Positions 37,385 to 48,692 are shown, counted from the stretch's first letter. The stretch is 64,000 bases of DNA from JABFXX01 sp036489755 (GCA_036489755.1 DASXFD010000057.1:62001-126000), one strand, 5' to 3'. The notes: generated by a model not told the origin, from the letters alone. A program made the numbers and translations.

Positions 37385-37768
37385 TCACCGCGCCGAGCCC
37401 GTTGCCGAGCCGGCCGACCCCGTCGCCGACCCCGTCGGGGACGCCCCACCCGGCAACGGCCGGCGATGATGCTGCGCGCGCTCGACGGTCTCCTTCACCT
37501 GATCGTCGGTCATGCCGCGGAGCGGGATCAGCTCCGCGCTGCCGACCGCGTTGCTGCCCGCCGCGGAGCCCGCCGAGCCCGCCGAGCCATTGAAGCCCAT
37601 CACGAACGTCGACACCGCGTGCGAGCACGGCTTGGTCAACACGACCAACGCGATCAGAAGCCCGAGCGTGATCGCGATGCGGAACAGCTCCGGGCCCGAG
37701 AACCGCATCCCGCGACCGCGGGGCAGCTTCGGTACCGGCTCGCTGTCGCTCTCGCGATCCTCGGTCAT
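37385..37768 (-). CDS. Hypothetical single-pass membrane protein with Gly/Ser-Ala repeats
   Basis: 127 aa. Acidic N-terminus, basic patch (KLPRGRGMRF), one helix (FRIAITLGLLIALVVLT), then an exported part with (GSA)n tracts (GSAGSAGSAAGSNAVGSA and SATGSAGSATGSAR). No family recognised. It lies 10 bp downstream of recJ with a TAAGAC box seven bases before ATG 37768, where TAA is the recJ stop. Confidence 0.7.
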   Translation of the reverse strand: MTEDRESDSEPVPKLPRGRGMRFSGPELFRIAITLGLLIALVVLTKPCSHAVSTFVMGFNGSAGSAGSAAGSNAVGSAELIPLRGMTDDQVKETVERAQHHRRPLPGGASPTGSATGSAGSATGSAR

Positions 37769-37775
37769 CCGCGAT

Positions 37776-37784
37776 GTCTTAGCA
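37776..37784 (-). promoter_or_regulatory. Extended -10-like TGCTAAGAC, 7 nt before ATG
   Basis: TG-C-TAAGAC, seven bases ATCGCGG, ATG 37768. Its TAA is the recJ stop codon. Final base not T; weak member of the leaderless set. Confidence 0.3.
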
Positions 37785-39497
37785 CGGCACGATCGCCAGG
37801 TCCGAGAGCTCGAGCTCGGCGCTCCGCCTACCCTGCCACGTCGACACGCGCGGCACGAACGCGACGTCGATGCGCGCACCGACGCCGACCGGGCGCTCGC
37901 CGAGCGAAAACCCGATCGCATCGCGGACGGCGTGCTGGCTGTCCTCGAGCGTGAGCTTCAAGTGCGAGCCGTCGCCGACGCGGCGCGCGGCCGTGACCGA
38001 CAGCCCGCGCGCGACGAGCACCGGCGCAGGATTTTCCTGACCGAACGGGCCGAGGCCCGCGAGCTCCTGCGCGAGCCGCTCGTCGACGTCGCCGAGCCGG
38101 ACCTCGGCATCGACCTCGAGCTGCGTGCTGACCGGGCCCGAGCCTTCGGCGAGCCGCGCGCACGCATCGCCGAGCGCATCTTTGAGCGCCGCGACTTGCT
38201 CGCGCGCGATCGTGAAGCCGGCCGCGGCCGCGTGGCCGCCGTAGCGCTGCAGGCACGGCGCCGCGTGCGTCAGCGCCTGGTAGAGGTTCACGCCGCCGGT
38301 CGTGCGCGCCGAGCCGCGGCCGATGCCGGCGACGGGATCGAGCCCGATCACGAACGCGGGCCGCGCGTACTTCTCGACGAGCTTGGCCGCGACGATGCCG
38401 ACCACGCCGCTCGGCCAGCCTTCGCCCGCGATCACGATCGCGGCGCCGGGCTCGCTATCGCCCAGCTGCTCGAGCGCTTCGGTCATCACGCGGTCTTGGA
38501 TCGCGCGGCGCTCGGTGTTCGCGGCTTCGAGCACGGCCGCGCGCTCCTCGGCGGTGGCCGGATCCGCGAGCAACAGCGACAGCGATGGCTCCGCGGCGCC
38601 GAGCCGGCCCGGCGCGTTGATCCGCGGCGCGAGCTTCCACGCGACCGTGCGCGCGTCGACGTCGCGATCCGGGTCGACGCCCGCGGCGGCGAGCAGCGCC
38701 GCGACGCCGGGTCGTGCCCGCGACTGCAGCCGGCGCAGGCCGAGCGCCGTGAGGATCCGATTCTCGGCGGTCAGCGGAACGAGATCCGCGATCGTGCCGA
38801 GCGCGACCAGATCGAGGAGCTCGCGCACGTCGGGCTCGGGCCGCGTGCGAAACCAGTTGCGGTCGCGCAGCTCGGTCCGCACCGACGCGGCGACGTAGAA
38901 CGCGAGCCCGACCGACGCCATGCCGCGAAACGGAAACGTCGAGTCGGCGCGGAACGGATTGACGAGCGACTGCGCGGGATGCGCGGTGTCCGCCGACGGC
39001 ACGGTGTGATGATCGACGACGATCACCTCGACGCCGAGCGCGGCGCCGGCGTGGATCGCTTCGAGATCGCTCGTCCCGCAGTCGCCGGTGATCACGAGCG
39101 CGCAGCCGCGCTGCGCGAAGTCGGTGGCCGCTTCCGGCGTGAAGCCGTAGCCCGCGTCGCGGCGCGCGACCGCGACCTCGACCGTGGCGCCGGCCGCGCG
39201 CAAGAACGACGCGAGCAGCGCGGCCGTGGTGACGCCGTCGACGTCGTAGTCGCCGAACACGCCGATGCGCTCGCCGCGCACGACCGCGTCGGCGATCCGG
39301 CCGACCGCCGATGCCATGCCGGCGAGCCCGGCCGGTGGGCGCAGCGCGGCGAGCCGCGGATCGATGAAGCCCTGCGCGTGAGCCGGCTCGGTCACGCCGC
39401 GCGCGACGAGGCAGCGCGCGGTCGCCGGACGGACGCGCAGCGCTTGCGCTAACCGGGCCGCCAGGCCGTCGTCGAGCGAACGCAGACGTGCTTGCAC
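37779..39497 (-). CDS. recJ: Single-stranded-DNA-specific exonuclease RecJ
   Basis: 5'-3' ssDNA exonuclease for mismatch repair and recombination. 572 aa. DHH motifs: GDYDVDGVTTAALL, GDCGTSD, VDHHTVP; DHHA1 motif YGGHAAAAGF; C-terminal OB-fold. The start is GTG 39497. It is last of the yajC-secD-secF-recJ series and begins 76 bp after the secF stop. The N-terminus is slightly short for the family, so an upstream start is not excluded. Confidence 0.95.
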   Translation of the reverse strand: MQARLRSLDDGLAARLAQALRVRPATARCLVARGVTEPAHAQGFIDPRLAALRPPAGLAGMASAVGRIADAVVRGERIGVFGDYDVDGVTTAALLASFLRAAGATVEVAVARRDAGYGFTPEAATDFAQRGCALVITGDCGTSDLEAIHAGAALGVEVIVVDHHTVPSADTAHPAQSLVNPFRADSTFPFRGMASVGLAFYVAASVRTELRDRNWFRTRPEPDVRELLDLVALGTIADLVPLTAENRILTALGLRRLQSRARPGVAALLAAAGVDPDRDVDARTVAWKLAPRINAPGRLGAAEPSLSLLLADPATAEERAAVLEAANTERRAIQDRVMTEALEQLGDSEPGAAIVIAGEGWPSGVVGIVAAKLVEKYARPAFVIGLDPVAGIGRGSARTTGGVNLYQALTHAAPCLQRYGGHAAAAGFTIAREQVAALKDALGDACARLAEGSGPVSTQLEVDAEVRLGDVDERLAQELAGLGPFGQENPAPVLVARGLSVTAARRVGDGSHLKLTLEDSQHAVRDAIGFSLGERPVGVGARIDVAFVPRVSTWQGRRSAELELSDLAIVPC

Positions 39498-39573
39498 GCC
39501 CGCACACTAGTGCCTCGCTCTGACACTCAAACGCGCGAGATCCCGGATGAAACGCGATCCCGGGATCGCGCCG

Positions 39574-40893
39574 CTACTCGTTCGCGGTTTCGATCGAGCG
39601 CGAGACCGGATCGTGGACGACGCCGCGGCGATGCTTCGGCGGTCCCGCGTACCAGCGGCGCGAGATGTACATGAAGATCGGCGCCGCGAGGAAGATCGAC
39701 GAGTACGTGCCGACGATGACGCCGATGTTCATCGCGAACGCGAAGTTCTTCACCTCGCCCGTTCCGAAGATGTTCATGATCAGCGTGGTCGCGAACACCG
39801 TCGACGACGTCAAGATCGTGCGGACGAGCATCTCGTTGATCGAGATGTCGATGATGCGCTCGACCTTCTTGTCCTTGAGCTTCGCCTGATTCTCGCGGAT
39901 GCGGTCGAACACGATCACCGTGTCGTTGACCGAATAGCCCATGACCGTGAGCAGACCGGCGACCGACACCAGCGACACGTCGGTCCACGTCACCGCGAAC
40001 ACGCCGATCACCATGATCGCGTCGTGGATCGTCGCGAACGCGGCGCCCGGCGCGTAGCGGATGTCGAACCGGAACGCGAGGTAGAGCATGATGAGGAAGA
40101 TCGCGAACACGATCGACTTGGCCGCGTCGTCGCGCAGCTTGTCGCCGGCCTTCGCGCCGATGCCGTAGCTTTGCGCGACCTCGGTCGTGACGTTCGGGAG
40201 CGCCTTCTCGATCACGCGCTGGTACTGGCGATCGAGCCCCCAGGCCGCGAAGACCTCGTTGAACTCGCCGGTGCCTTCGTCGGCGTGGAGGTAGTGAGCC
40301 TCGTCGTCCGGCTTCCACGGCTTGAGCTCGAGCGTGGCCTTCGCGAACAGCGGCGCGGCCTCGGCGTTCGTGATCGGCTTCTTGTTGGTGCGCACGTACA
40401 GGCGATCGCCGGACCAGTACGCCTTCTCGAGCCCCTTGCTGTCCCGGAACGCGTTCTCGAAGTCGTTCCGCGTCTTTTCCTGGTCGGTTTCCTTCAGCGC
40501 CGTGAACTTCGGCGAGCGAACGACCATGCCCTGGATGAGCTTGCCCTTGTCGTCCTCCCACGAGATGTCGGAGACGTCGAGGCCCTCTTCACCGCTCTTG
40601 GCGAGCGCCTCGCGGACCTTCGCCGGATCGACCCGGACGTAGTCGTTGGTCGCCTTGTCTTTGAAGGCGAACTGGATCTCGGTGCCGCCCTTGAAGTCGA
40701 TCGTCCAGTTCATGTACTGGCCGCGCACGGCTTTGTTCACGAACAAGCTGCCGATGCTCGCGGCCATCAGCAGACACGAGATGACCAGCCAGATCCGGAA
40801 CTTCGCGACGAACGCGAAGTTGTTCCCCGGCGGCAACAAGTAACGGAACTTGTGCTTGTGCGTGGCGGCGACGGGCTCTTTGGATTCGCTCAT
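39574..40893 (-). CDS. secF: Protein translocase subunit SecF
   Basis: 439 aa against ~320 in E. coli. Six membrane helices are expected: the first at ~31-52, then five after residue ~255. The conserved TM4-5 motif GYSVNDTVIVFDRIREN and DFKGGTEIQF after TM1 identify it. The extra length is in the periplasmic part between TM1 and TM2 (~200 residues, charged). With SecD it uses the proton gradient to complete export. It starts 10 bases after secD. Confidence 0.96.
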   Translation of the reverse strand: MSESKEPVAATHKHKFRYLLPPGNNFAFVAKFRIWLVISCLLMAASIGSLFVNKAVRGQYMNWTIDFKGGTEIQFAFKDKATNDYVRVDPAKVREALAKSGEEGLDVSDISWEDDKGKLIQGMVVRSPKFTALKETDQEKTRNDFENAFRDSKGLEKAYWSGDRLYVRTNKKPITNAEAAPLFAKATLELKPWKPDDEAHYLHADEGTGEFNEVFAAWGLDRQYQRVIEKALPNVTTEVAQSYGIGAKAGDKLRDDAAKSIVFAIFLIMLYLAFRFDIRYAPGAAFATIHDAIMVIGVFAVTWTDVSLVSVAGLLTVMGYSVNDTVIVFDRIRENQAKLKDKKVERIIDISINEMLVRTILTSSTVFATTLIMNIFGTGEVKNFAFAMNIGVIVGTYSSIFLAAPIFMYISRRWYAGPPKHRRGVVHDPVSRSIETANE

Positions 40894-40903
40894 CGGTTGG
40901 CCC

Positions 40904-42976
<2,073 letters not shown>

Positions 42977-43009
42977 GAATCCACCCTGTGGGAACGAAAC
43001 CTTAGGAAA

Positions 43010-43315
43010 TCAAGCGGCGCTGCTGCTGTTCGCGGCGTTCGCCGGGACTTTGCCGTCCCACTTACCTTCGACGTACGAGCGCGGAATGCGGACGCGGACC
43101 TTCTCCTGGAGCTCGAGCACCAAGAGCGTGTTGTCCTCGGAGACGCCCGTGATCTTGCCGATCACGCCGCCGCGAGTGATGACCTCGTCACCTTTGCCGA
43201 GCTTGCTGAGCATCGATTGATGCTCCTTTTGTCGCTTTGACTGCGGCCGGATGATGAGGAAGTAGAAGATGGCGAACATCACCAGCATCAACAGCGGCAT
43301 CTGCATGGCTTGCAT
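43010..43315 (-). CDS. yajC: Sec translocon accessory protein YajC
   Basis: 101 aa. One N-terminal helix (LLMLVMFAIFYFLIIRPQ) followed by the YajC motif RPQSKRQKEHQSML and the domain GDEVITRGGVIGKITGV. It joins SecDF in the holotranslocon. ATG 43315 is chosen because AAGGA lies seven bases upstream; a GTG at 43357 would add 14 polar residues. Confidence 0.94.
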   Translation of the reverse strand: MQAMQMPLLMLVMFAIFYFLIIRPQSKRQKEHQSMLSKLGKGDEVITRGGVIGKITGVSEDNTLLVLELQEKVRVRIPRSYVEGKWDGKVPANAANSSSAA

Positions 43316-43366
43316 CGGGAGGTCCTTCGGAAAACCGAGGGTTTGTACCCTTCGCACCCTATCAGG

Positions 43367-44506
43367 TCAAGCAGGCTCGCCGTCGGCGACGATGTGCTCG
43401 CGGATCGCGCGGACGTGGCGCGCGTAGTGTGTGAGGTTGTGCAGGGTTGCGAGCCTCGCGTAGAGTATCTCTTTGGCGAGGTAGAGGTGCCGCAGGTAGG
43501 CGCGCGAGTGCGTGCGACACGTCGCGCACGGACACGCGGGGTCGATCGGGCCGAAGTCGGTCTTGTTCGCGGCGTTCGGAATGTTCACGCGCGGGCCCGA
43601 CGTCGTGAACAAGTAGCCGTTGCGCGCGTTGCGGGTCGGCATGACGCAATCGAACATGTCGATGCCCGCAGCGATGCCGGTCGCGAGGTCGTTCGGCGTG
43701 CCGACGCCCATCAAGTAGCGCGGCCGGTTCGCGGGCAGCTGATGCGCGACCTCGCCGAGCACGCGATACGTGTCCTCGATCGACTCGCCGACCGCGAGGC
43801 CGCCCAACGCGTAGCCGTCGAAGTCGAGGGAAGTGATCTCGGCCATGTGGCGGAGCCGGCGCTCGACGTCGATGCCGCCCTGGACGATGCCGAAATACGC
43901 CTGGCCGTCGGCGCGCGGCGCGACGCGGCAGCGCTTGGCCCACGCGGTCGTGCGGGCGAGCGCGCGCTCGTGGACGGCGGCATCGGCGTCGCCCGGCGGG
44001 CACTGGTCGAAGACCATCGCGATCGTCGAGCCGAGCACGCGCTGGATGTGCATCGAGACTTCCGGCGTGAACCGGTGCTTGCTGCCGTCGATGTGCGAGC
44101 GAAACGTGACGCCGTCGTCGTCGATCTCGGCGGCCGGAGTGAATCCGGCCGCCTTCTTTTTGGGTTCGTTGATGCCCGCGAGCGAGAACACCTGAAAGCC
44201 ACCGGAGTCGGTGAGGATCGGCCGATCCCACGCGGCGAGCTTGTGCAGGCCGCCGGCGGCTTCGAGCACCTCGAGGCCGGGCCGCAAGTACAAGTGATAC
44301 GTGTTGCCGAGGATGATCTTCGCGTCGATCGGCGGCGCGCGCAGCTCGTCGGCGGTCATCGCCTTGACGGTGCCCGCGGTGCCGACCGGCATGAAGACCG
44401 GAGTCTCGATCGAGCCGCGCGGCGTGTGCAAGATGCCGGCGCGCGCGTGGCCGAGCGTCGCGACGAGCTCGAACGCGAAGCCCGGCGTCGGCAACTCGGT
44501 GATCAT
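43367..44506 (-). CDS. tgt: tRNA-guanine(34) transglycosylase
   Basis: Exchanges G34 for preQ1 in GUN-anticodon tRNAs. 379 aa. Catalytic residues: LTDSGGFQVFSL (Asp base), MFDCVMPTRNARNG (nucleophile Asp) and the zinc site CPCATC with a later His (ATLHNL). ATG 44506 overlaps the queA stop (ATGA). queA-tgt-yajC-secDF is a common bacterial order. Confidence 0.96.
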   Translation of the reverse strand: MITELPTPGFAFELVATLGHARAGILHTPRGSIETPVFMPVGTAGTVKAMTADELRAPPIDAKIILGNTYHLYLRPGLEVLEAAGGLHKLAAWDRPILTDSGGFQVFSLAGINEPKKKAAGFTPAAEIDDDGVTFRSHIDGSKHRFTPEVSMHIQRVLGSTIAMVFDQCPPGDADAAVHERALARTTAWAKRCRVAPRADGQAYFGIVQGGIDVERRLRHMAEITSLDFDGYALGGLAVGESIEDTYRVLGEVAHQLPANRPRYLMGVGTPNDLATGIAAGIDMFDCVMPTRNARNGYLFTTSGPRVNIPNAANKTDFGPIDPACPCATCRTHSRAYLRHLYLAKEILYARLATLHNLTHYARHVRAIREHIVADGEPA

Positions 44507-45540
44507 CGATGCACCAGCATCGCGTCGCCGTAGCTGAAGAAGCGGTAGCGCTGCGCGACCGCGTGGCGATACGCGGCGAGCACGCGGTCGCGCCCGTCCG
44601 GGCCCGCGAACGCGCACACGAGCATGAGCAGCGTCGATTCCGGCAGGTGAAAGTTCGTGATCAGGTGATCGACGACGAAGTCGTGACCCGAGCCCGGATA
44701 GATGAAGAGCTCGGTGGAGTCGCTGCCGGCTTTGCCGCGCGACGCCTCGAGCGCGCGCAGCGCCGTCGTGCCGAGCGCGACGATCGGCCGGCCCGACGCG
44801 ACGAGCGCCGCGGTCGCCTCGGGGATCACGTAGCGCTCGCGATGCATGTGGTGCGCGCGAATGTCGGCCTCGCGGATCGGCTCGAACGTGCCGTAGCCGA
44901 CGTGCAGCGTGACGCTCGCGATCGCGACGCCTCGCGCGCGCAGCGCATCGGCGACGGCGGGCGTCATGTGTAGCCCGGCCGTCGGTGCGGCGACCGCGCC
45001 GGGCACGCGCGCGAACATCGTCTGATAGCGATCGCGATCGGCCGGCACGTCGGCATCGCGCTTGATGTAGCGCGGCAGCGGCACGTGGCCGACGCGATCG
45101 AGAAACGCCAACGCACCTTCGTCGCCCTTGGCTGGAATCGCGACCGCGATCGAGCCGTCGGCCGCGCGCTCCGAGAGAATCTCGATCGCGTTTTCTGCGA
45201 CGTGCACGATCTGACCCGCGCGCAGCGGCCGGCGAGCGCGGGCGAGCGCGCGCCAGGCTTCGTGGCCCGCCGGCGCGGGCGTCGCATCGGGCTCGAGCAA
45301 GAGCAGCTCGACGTTGCCGCCGGTCGCTTTGTGGCCGAGCACGCGCGCCGGGATCACGCGCGTGTCGTTGACGACGAGCACCGCGTCGGCGGGCAACAGC
45401 TCCGCGATCGCGGGAAACGCGAGGTCGTCGCAGACATCGCCGCGCACGTGGAGCAAGCGCGACGCATCGCGCTGCGCGACCGGCTCCTGCGCGATCAGCT
45501 CCGGCGGGAGCTCGAACGTGTAGTCGGACGGCGCGAACAC
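44503..45540 (-). CDS. queA: S-adenosylmethionine:tRNA ribosyltransferase-isomerase
   Basis: Builds epoxyqueuosine from preQ1 on tRNA, the step after Tgt. 345 aa. Family motifs: SDYTFELPPELIAQEPV, VVNDTRVIPARVLG, GAVAAPTAGLHMT, TLHVGYGTFEPI and FHLPESTLLMLV. The start is GTG 45540; a TGCTATACC box lies six bases upstream and no Shine-Dalgarno is close. It is first in the queA-tgt-yajC-secDF-recJ series. Confidence 0.96.
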   Translation of the reverse strand: MFAPSDYTFELPPELIAQEPVAQRDASRLLHVRGDVCDDLAFPAIAELLPADAVLVVNDTRVIPARVLGHKATGGNVELLLLEPDATPAPAGHEAWRALARARRPLRAGQIVHVAENAIEILSERAADGSIAVAIPAKGDEGALAFLDRVGHVPLPRYIKRDADVPADRDRYQTMFARVPGAVAAPTAGLHMTPAVADALRARGVAIASVTLHVGYGTFEPIREADIRAHHMHRERYVIPEATAALVASGRPIVALGTTALRALEASRGKAGSDSTELFIYPGSGHDFVVDHLITNFHLPESTLLMLVCAFAGPDGRDRVLAAYRHAVAQRYRFFSYGDAMLVHR

Positions 45541-45546
45541 GCGCGC

Positions 45547-45555
45547 GGTATAGCA
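45547..45555 (-). promoter_or_regulatory. Extended -10-like TGCTATACC, 6 nt before the queA GTG
   Basis: TG-C-TATACC, six bases GCGCGC, GTG 45540. A good TATA core with TGn; predicts a leaderless queA operon transcript. Confidence 0.45.
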
Positions 45556-45587
45556 GCTCCTCGCAACGCTTCGCCGCTCGACGTGTC

Positions 45588-45596
45588 TGCTATCGT
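45588..45596 (+). promoter_or_regulatory. Extended -10-like TGCTATCGT, 8 nt before ATG
   Basis: TG-C-TATCGT, eight bases, ATG 45605. With the queA box it makes back-to-back promoters in a 64-bp divergent gap. Leader predicted to be at most two bases. Confidence 0.4.
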
Positions 45597-45604
45597 TGCG
45601 CGCC

Positions 45605-47998
45605 ATGCGAGCCGCTTTGCTGGTGTTCGTTCCGAGCCTCGCCGCGGCCGCGCCGTTTGCGGGTATCCAAGCCACGCTCGACGGCAAGCCGGCAAGCGTC
45701 GCGGTCGACGACGGCGCGTTGAAGGTCGATGGCGCGATCGTCGCGACGCTCGGCTCGCCCGCCGCGGCAACGGTCGACGCGCGCGACCTGCCCGGCCACG
45801 GCCCGGCGATCCTCGTGACGCTCGCGAACAAGGAAGCGATCGGCTTCGAGAAGCACGGCACGTGGAAGCAGCTGTTCCGCGTGCCGATCGGCCCGGCGGA
45901 CGAAGACGGCGACTACGGCATCGCGGTGGCACTGCTCGATCGCGGGTTCTATCGCTACCAGACGCGACAAGGCTTGCACCGTTGCGACGGCAAGCCGGCC
46001 CTGTTGTTCGCCGAAGGCTGGAACGGATCGAGATTTCAACGACTGGCGTCGATCGAGCCCGACATCGACGCGAGCGCGCGGTCGCTCGCCGCGCAGCCGA
46101 GCGCCGCGGCCGCGCCGGCGCCGCTGCTCTATCACGCGACGCTGGCGTCGCGCGAGGCCGGCACGAGCGACGTCACCGGGCTCATCGCGCCGCGCGAGCT
46201 CGACGACGGCAACGCGGACACGAGCTGGAGCGACGCCGGTAAGCCGCACGGCCAGTTCTTCACGTTCGAGCCGCGCTGCGGTGCGAAGGCGAGCGAGCTG
46301 CGGATCGTCGCACCCGAGCACGGCTCGCTGCCGAGCTCGCTCGCGATCGTCGGCGCCAATGCGGCGTATCGCGTCGCGCTGCCGGCCGCCGCGCCCAAAT
46401 CGGCCTTCGTGATCGAGCTGCCGTCGCCGATCGCGGGCTGCGTGAGCGCCGTGATCGAATCCGACGCGCCCGCGTCGATCGGCGAGCTCGAGGTGTTCGG
46501 CGAGAGCGAGCGCGCGACCGGCGGCGAGCCCGCGCTCGCGGAATGCGTCGCGGCCGGCGCCGACGGCGCGATGGCGGCACAACAAGCGCTCGCGTCGCGC
46601 GGCGCCGCGGCGGTGACCGCGCTCGAGACGTCGCTCGCGGGCGCGAAGGACGCGCTGGCTCGTGGCCGCGTGCTGCGCGCGCTGATCGCGACGAACGATC
46701 CGAGCGCCGGGCCAGTGCTCGCGAAGGCCGCGCGCGAGCTGCGCCTGCGCGACGACGATCTCGACGCCGTACTCGCCGCACTCGGCACGCTCGGCCAGAC
46801 GACCGAGCTCGCACGACTCGCAGCGAGCGGCGACCTCGCGATGCCGGCGCGCGCCGCCGCGGTCCGTGCGATCGCCACGGCTCCCGGCGATCACGCCGCT
46901 CAGCTCGTCCCGCTCGCCGGCACCGGGCCGACCGAGCTGCGCAGCGCGGTCATCGATGCGCTCGCGGCCGCGCCGGTCGCCGAGCTCGCCAGCGCCGCCG
47001 CAACGGCGCCGAGCTCCGCCGCGGCCGGCGATCTGTGGCGCGCGGTCACGCGGCGCGGCCGTGCGAATCAAACCGAGCGCGCTGCCGCCACTGCCGCGCT
47101 CGCCGCCGCGCTGCCCGGCGCGACCGATTACGAGCGCCGCTACCGGATCGTCGATGGGCTCGCGACGCTCGGCGACGCGACCGCGCTCGCGCAGGCCGCC
47201 GATGCGCTGCATCGCATGACCGGTGCCGAGCACGCCGCGATCGGCCAGGTCGTCGCGCACGCGCTGGCGAGCGCGCCGCGGCCCGAGGCATTGCCGCTCG
47301 CGCTCGAGCTAGCACGCGACGCCGATCCGGGCGTGCGTGCTGCCGCCGTGACGGCGCTCGCCGACGACGCGTGGCACGACGCCGACAAGATCGACACCGT
47401 GCTCGAGTCCGCGCTCGCATCCGATACGTGGCCGGAGCTGCGGCGTCATGCGGCCGAGGTGCTCGGCGCTCGCTGCGCGCGATCGGGACCGGCGCGCGCG
47501 CTCGCGATCGCGGTCGGCCGCGATCCCGAGGTCACGGTGCGCGACGGCGCGCTCGTCGCGCTCGTCGAGTGCAAGGCACCCGGCACCGGTGCGCTGCTCG
47601 CGATGGTGTGGGACGACGCGAAGCTGCCGCTCGAGCTGCGCCAGCGCGCCGTGCAGCTCGCCCCGACGCTCGACGACCCGGCGCTCGGCGACAAGCTCGT
47701 CGCGCGGCTCGCGAGCTGGCGCGGCGCCGCGCTCGAATCGGCCGACGCGCTCGCACTCGCACAAAGCGCCGCGTACGCGGTCGGCCAGCTCGCGCCCGCC
47801 GGCGCCGCCGATGCGTTGCTCGCCGCGCTCGGCGACGTTGCGTATCCGGAAATCGTCGCCGCGGCCGCGAGCGGCTTGGGCTTGCTCGGCCCGAAGTGCC
47901 CGCCGGAAGCGAAGGCGAAGCTGCGCGCGCTGTCGCAAAACGAAGAGCGCCAGATCGCGCTCGCGGCCGGTCGCGCCGCGAAGCAGTGCGGCCGCTGA
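45605..47998 (+). CDS. Secreted HEAT-repeat protein with galactose-binding-like N-terminal domain
   Basis: 797 aa. A signal peptide of ~17 residues (LLVFVPSLAAAA) precedes an N-terminal region containing a discoidin/F5-8-like segment near 175-305 (LDDGNADTSWSDAGKPHGQF ... IGELEVFGE). From ~320 to the end run about a dozen HEAT-like helical repeats with phrases such as DPGVRAAAVTALADDAW and RDGALVALVECKAPG. Probably an exported binding scaffold. Not a recognised enzyme. Confidence 0.82.
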   Translation: MRAALLVFVPSLAAAAPFAGIQATLDGKPASVAVDDGALKVDGAIVATLGSPAAATVDARDLPGHGPAILVTLANKEAIGFEKHGTWKQLFRVPIGPADEDGDYGIAVALLDRGFYRYQTRQGLHRCDGKPALLFAEGWNGSRFQRLASIEPDIDASARSLAAQPSAAAAPAPLLYHATLASREAGTSDVTGLIAPRELDDGNADTSWSDAGKPHGQFFTFEPRCGAKASELRIVAPEHGSLPSSLAIVGANAAYRVALPAAAPKSAFVIELPSPIAGCVSAVIESDAPASIGELEVFGESERATGGEPALAECVAAGADGAMAAQQALASRGAAAVTALETSLAGAKDALARGRVLRALIATNDPSAGPVLAKAARELRLRDDDLDAVLAALGTLGQTTELARLAASGDLAMPARAAAVRAIATAPGDHAAQLVPLAGTGPTELRSAVIDALAAAPVAELASAAATAPSSAAAGDLWRAVTRRGRANQTERAAATAALAAALPGATDYERRYRIVDGLATLGDATALAQAADALHRMTGAEHAAIGQVVAHALASAPRPEALPLALELARDADPGVRAAAVTALADDAWHDADKIDTVLESALASDTWPELRRHAAEVLGARCARSGPARALAIAVGRDPEVTVRDGALVALVECKAPGTGALLAMVWDDAKLPLELRQRAVQLAPTLDDPALGDKLVARLASWRGAALESADALALAQSAAYAVGQLAPAGAADALLAALGDVAYPEIVAAAASGLGLLGPKCPPEAKAKLRALSQNEERQIALAAGRAAKQCGR

Positions 47999-48332
47999 GC
48001 GCAACGTTTTCCGTCGAGCCCGGATTCGGATCTCGAGATCCGAAACGATCACGCGCTCGGGCTCGATCAGTTTGGCGCTAACCGCGAGCGACGCGTCCTC
48101 GAGTTTGCACGCTCGACGACGTGTAGGACTTCGTCCTTCACGAACGGCGGCGAGATCTATCAGCAATTCGCTCGACGACTATCGCGAGCCACGCTTTGTC
48201 GATCGCGGGCAGCACGTGGGGTCGGCAGTCCTTCACATATGTTCGCATTCTCGCTCGGTGCGCTCGGTGGCATTCGCGCTGCACTAAGCGCGAACCGAGA
48301 CCAACAACCCATTGCACGAAAGGATCACGACC
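47999..48332. other. 334-bp intergenic region with nested palindromes, no gene seen
   Basis: No credible coding frame. It contains the 20-bp palindrome and outer inverted repeat at 48016-48064 just after the HEAT gene, then about 270 bp of lower-G+C sequence leading to the double-glycine peptide gene. The segment before ATG 48333 carries its Shine-Dalgarno; a promoter is expected around 48230-48310 but I see no strong match. Confidence 0.6.
48016..48064. repeat. Nested inverted repeats: perfect 20-bp palindrome inside a 7-bp outer pair
   Basis: TTCGGATCTCGAGATCCGAA (48025-48044) is a perfect palindrome. It is enclosed by GAGCCCG (48016-48022) and CGGGCTC (48058-48064). The RNA would form a strong long hairpin on either strand. 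It may be the transcription end of the HEAT gene or a site for a dimeric DNA-binding protein. Confidence 0.75.
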
Positions 48333-48650
48333 ATGACCACCGAGCTCTCGACCATCGACACCGCTTCGCTCGACCACGTCACCGGAGGCGCCGACGGCCG
48401 CAAGATTTACGAAAACATCGGCAACTTCGGCGGCGGCGTTGCGGGTGGTGCGGGTGGCGCGGCGGCCGGATTCGCCGCCGGCGCTCCGCTCTCGCCCGTC
48501 GGCCAAGCGGCGGCAGCCGGCGCGGGTGGCGTTGCCGGCGAGCGCCTCGGCAGCCATGCAGGCGGCGCGATCGGTCGCGGCTTGTGGGACGCCGGCTCGT
48601 GGATCGGCGAGAAGGTCGGCAACTGGATGTACCCGATGCCGAAGAAGTGA
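48333..48650 (+). CDS. Double-glycine-leader peptide, microcin/bacteriocin-like
   Basis: 105 aa. The first 19 residues, MTTELSTIDTASLDHVTGG, match the double-glycine leader rule: hydrophobic residues at -15 (L), -12 (I), -7 (L) and -4 (V) and GG at -2/-1. The 86-residue remainder is rich in Gly and Ala with many GxxxG-type helices (GGGVAGGAGGAAAGF; GERLGSHAGGAIGRGL) and ends in a Trp-containing basic tail (NWMYPMPKK), the composition of colicin V-type class II microcins. ATG 48333 has AAAGGA eight bases upstream. No immunity or C39-peptidase transporter lies next to it. Antibacterial or signalling role is inference. Confidence 0.75.
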   Translation: MTTELSTIDTASLDHVTGGADGRKIYENIGNFGGGVAGGAGGAAAGFAAGAPLSPVGQAAAAGAGGVAGERLGSHAGGAIGRGLWDAGSWIGEKVGNWMYPMPKK

Positions 48651-48692
48651 TCGGCCGCCAACGCGACGACGCAAGCCGTCGCCCCGCTGACG

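Noticed and set aside
43316..43357. Earlier GTG start for yajC
   Set aside because: It adds polar residues before the single membrane helix and has no ribosome site, while ATG 43315 has AAGGA at the right distance.
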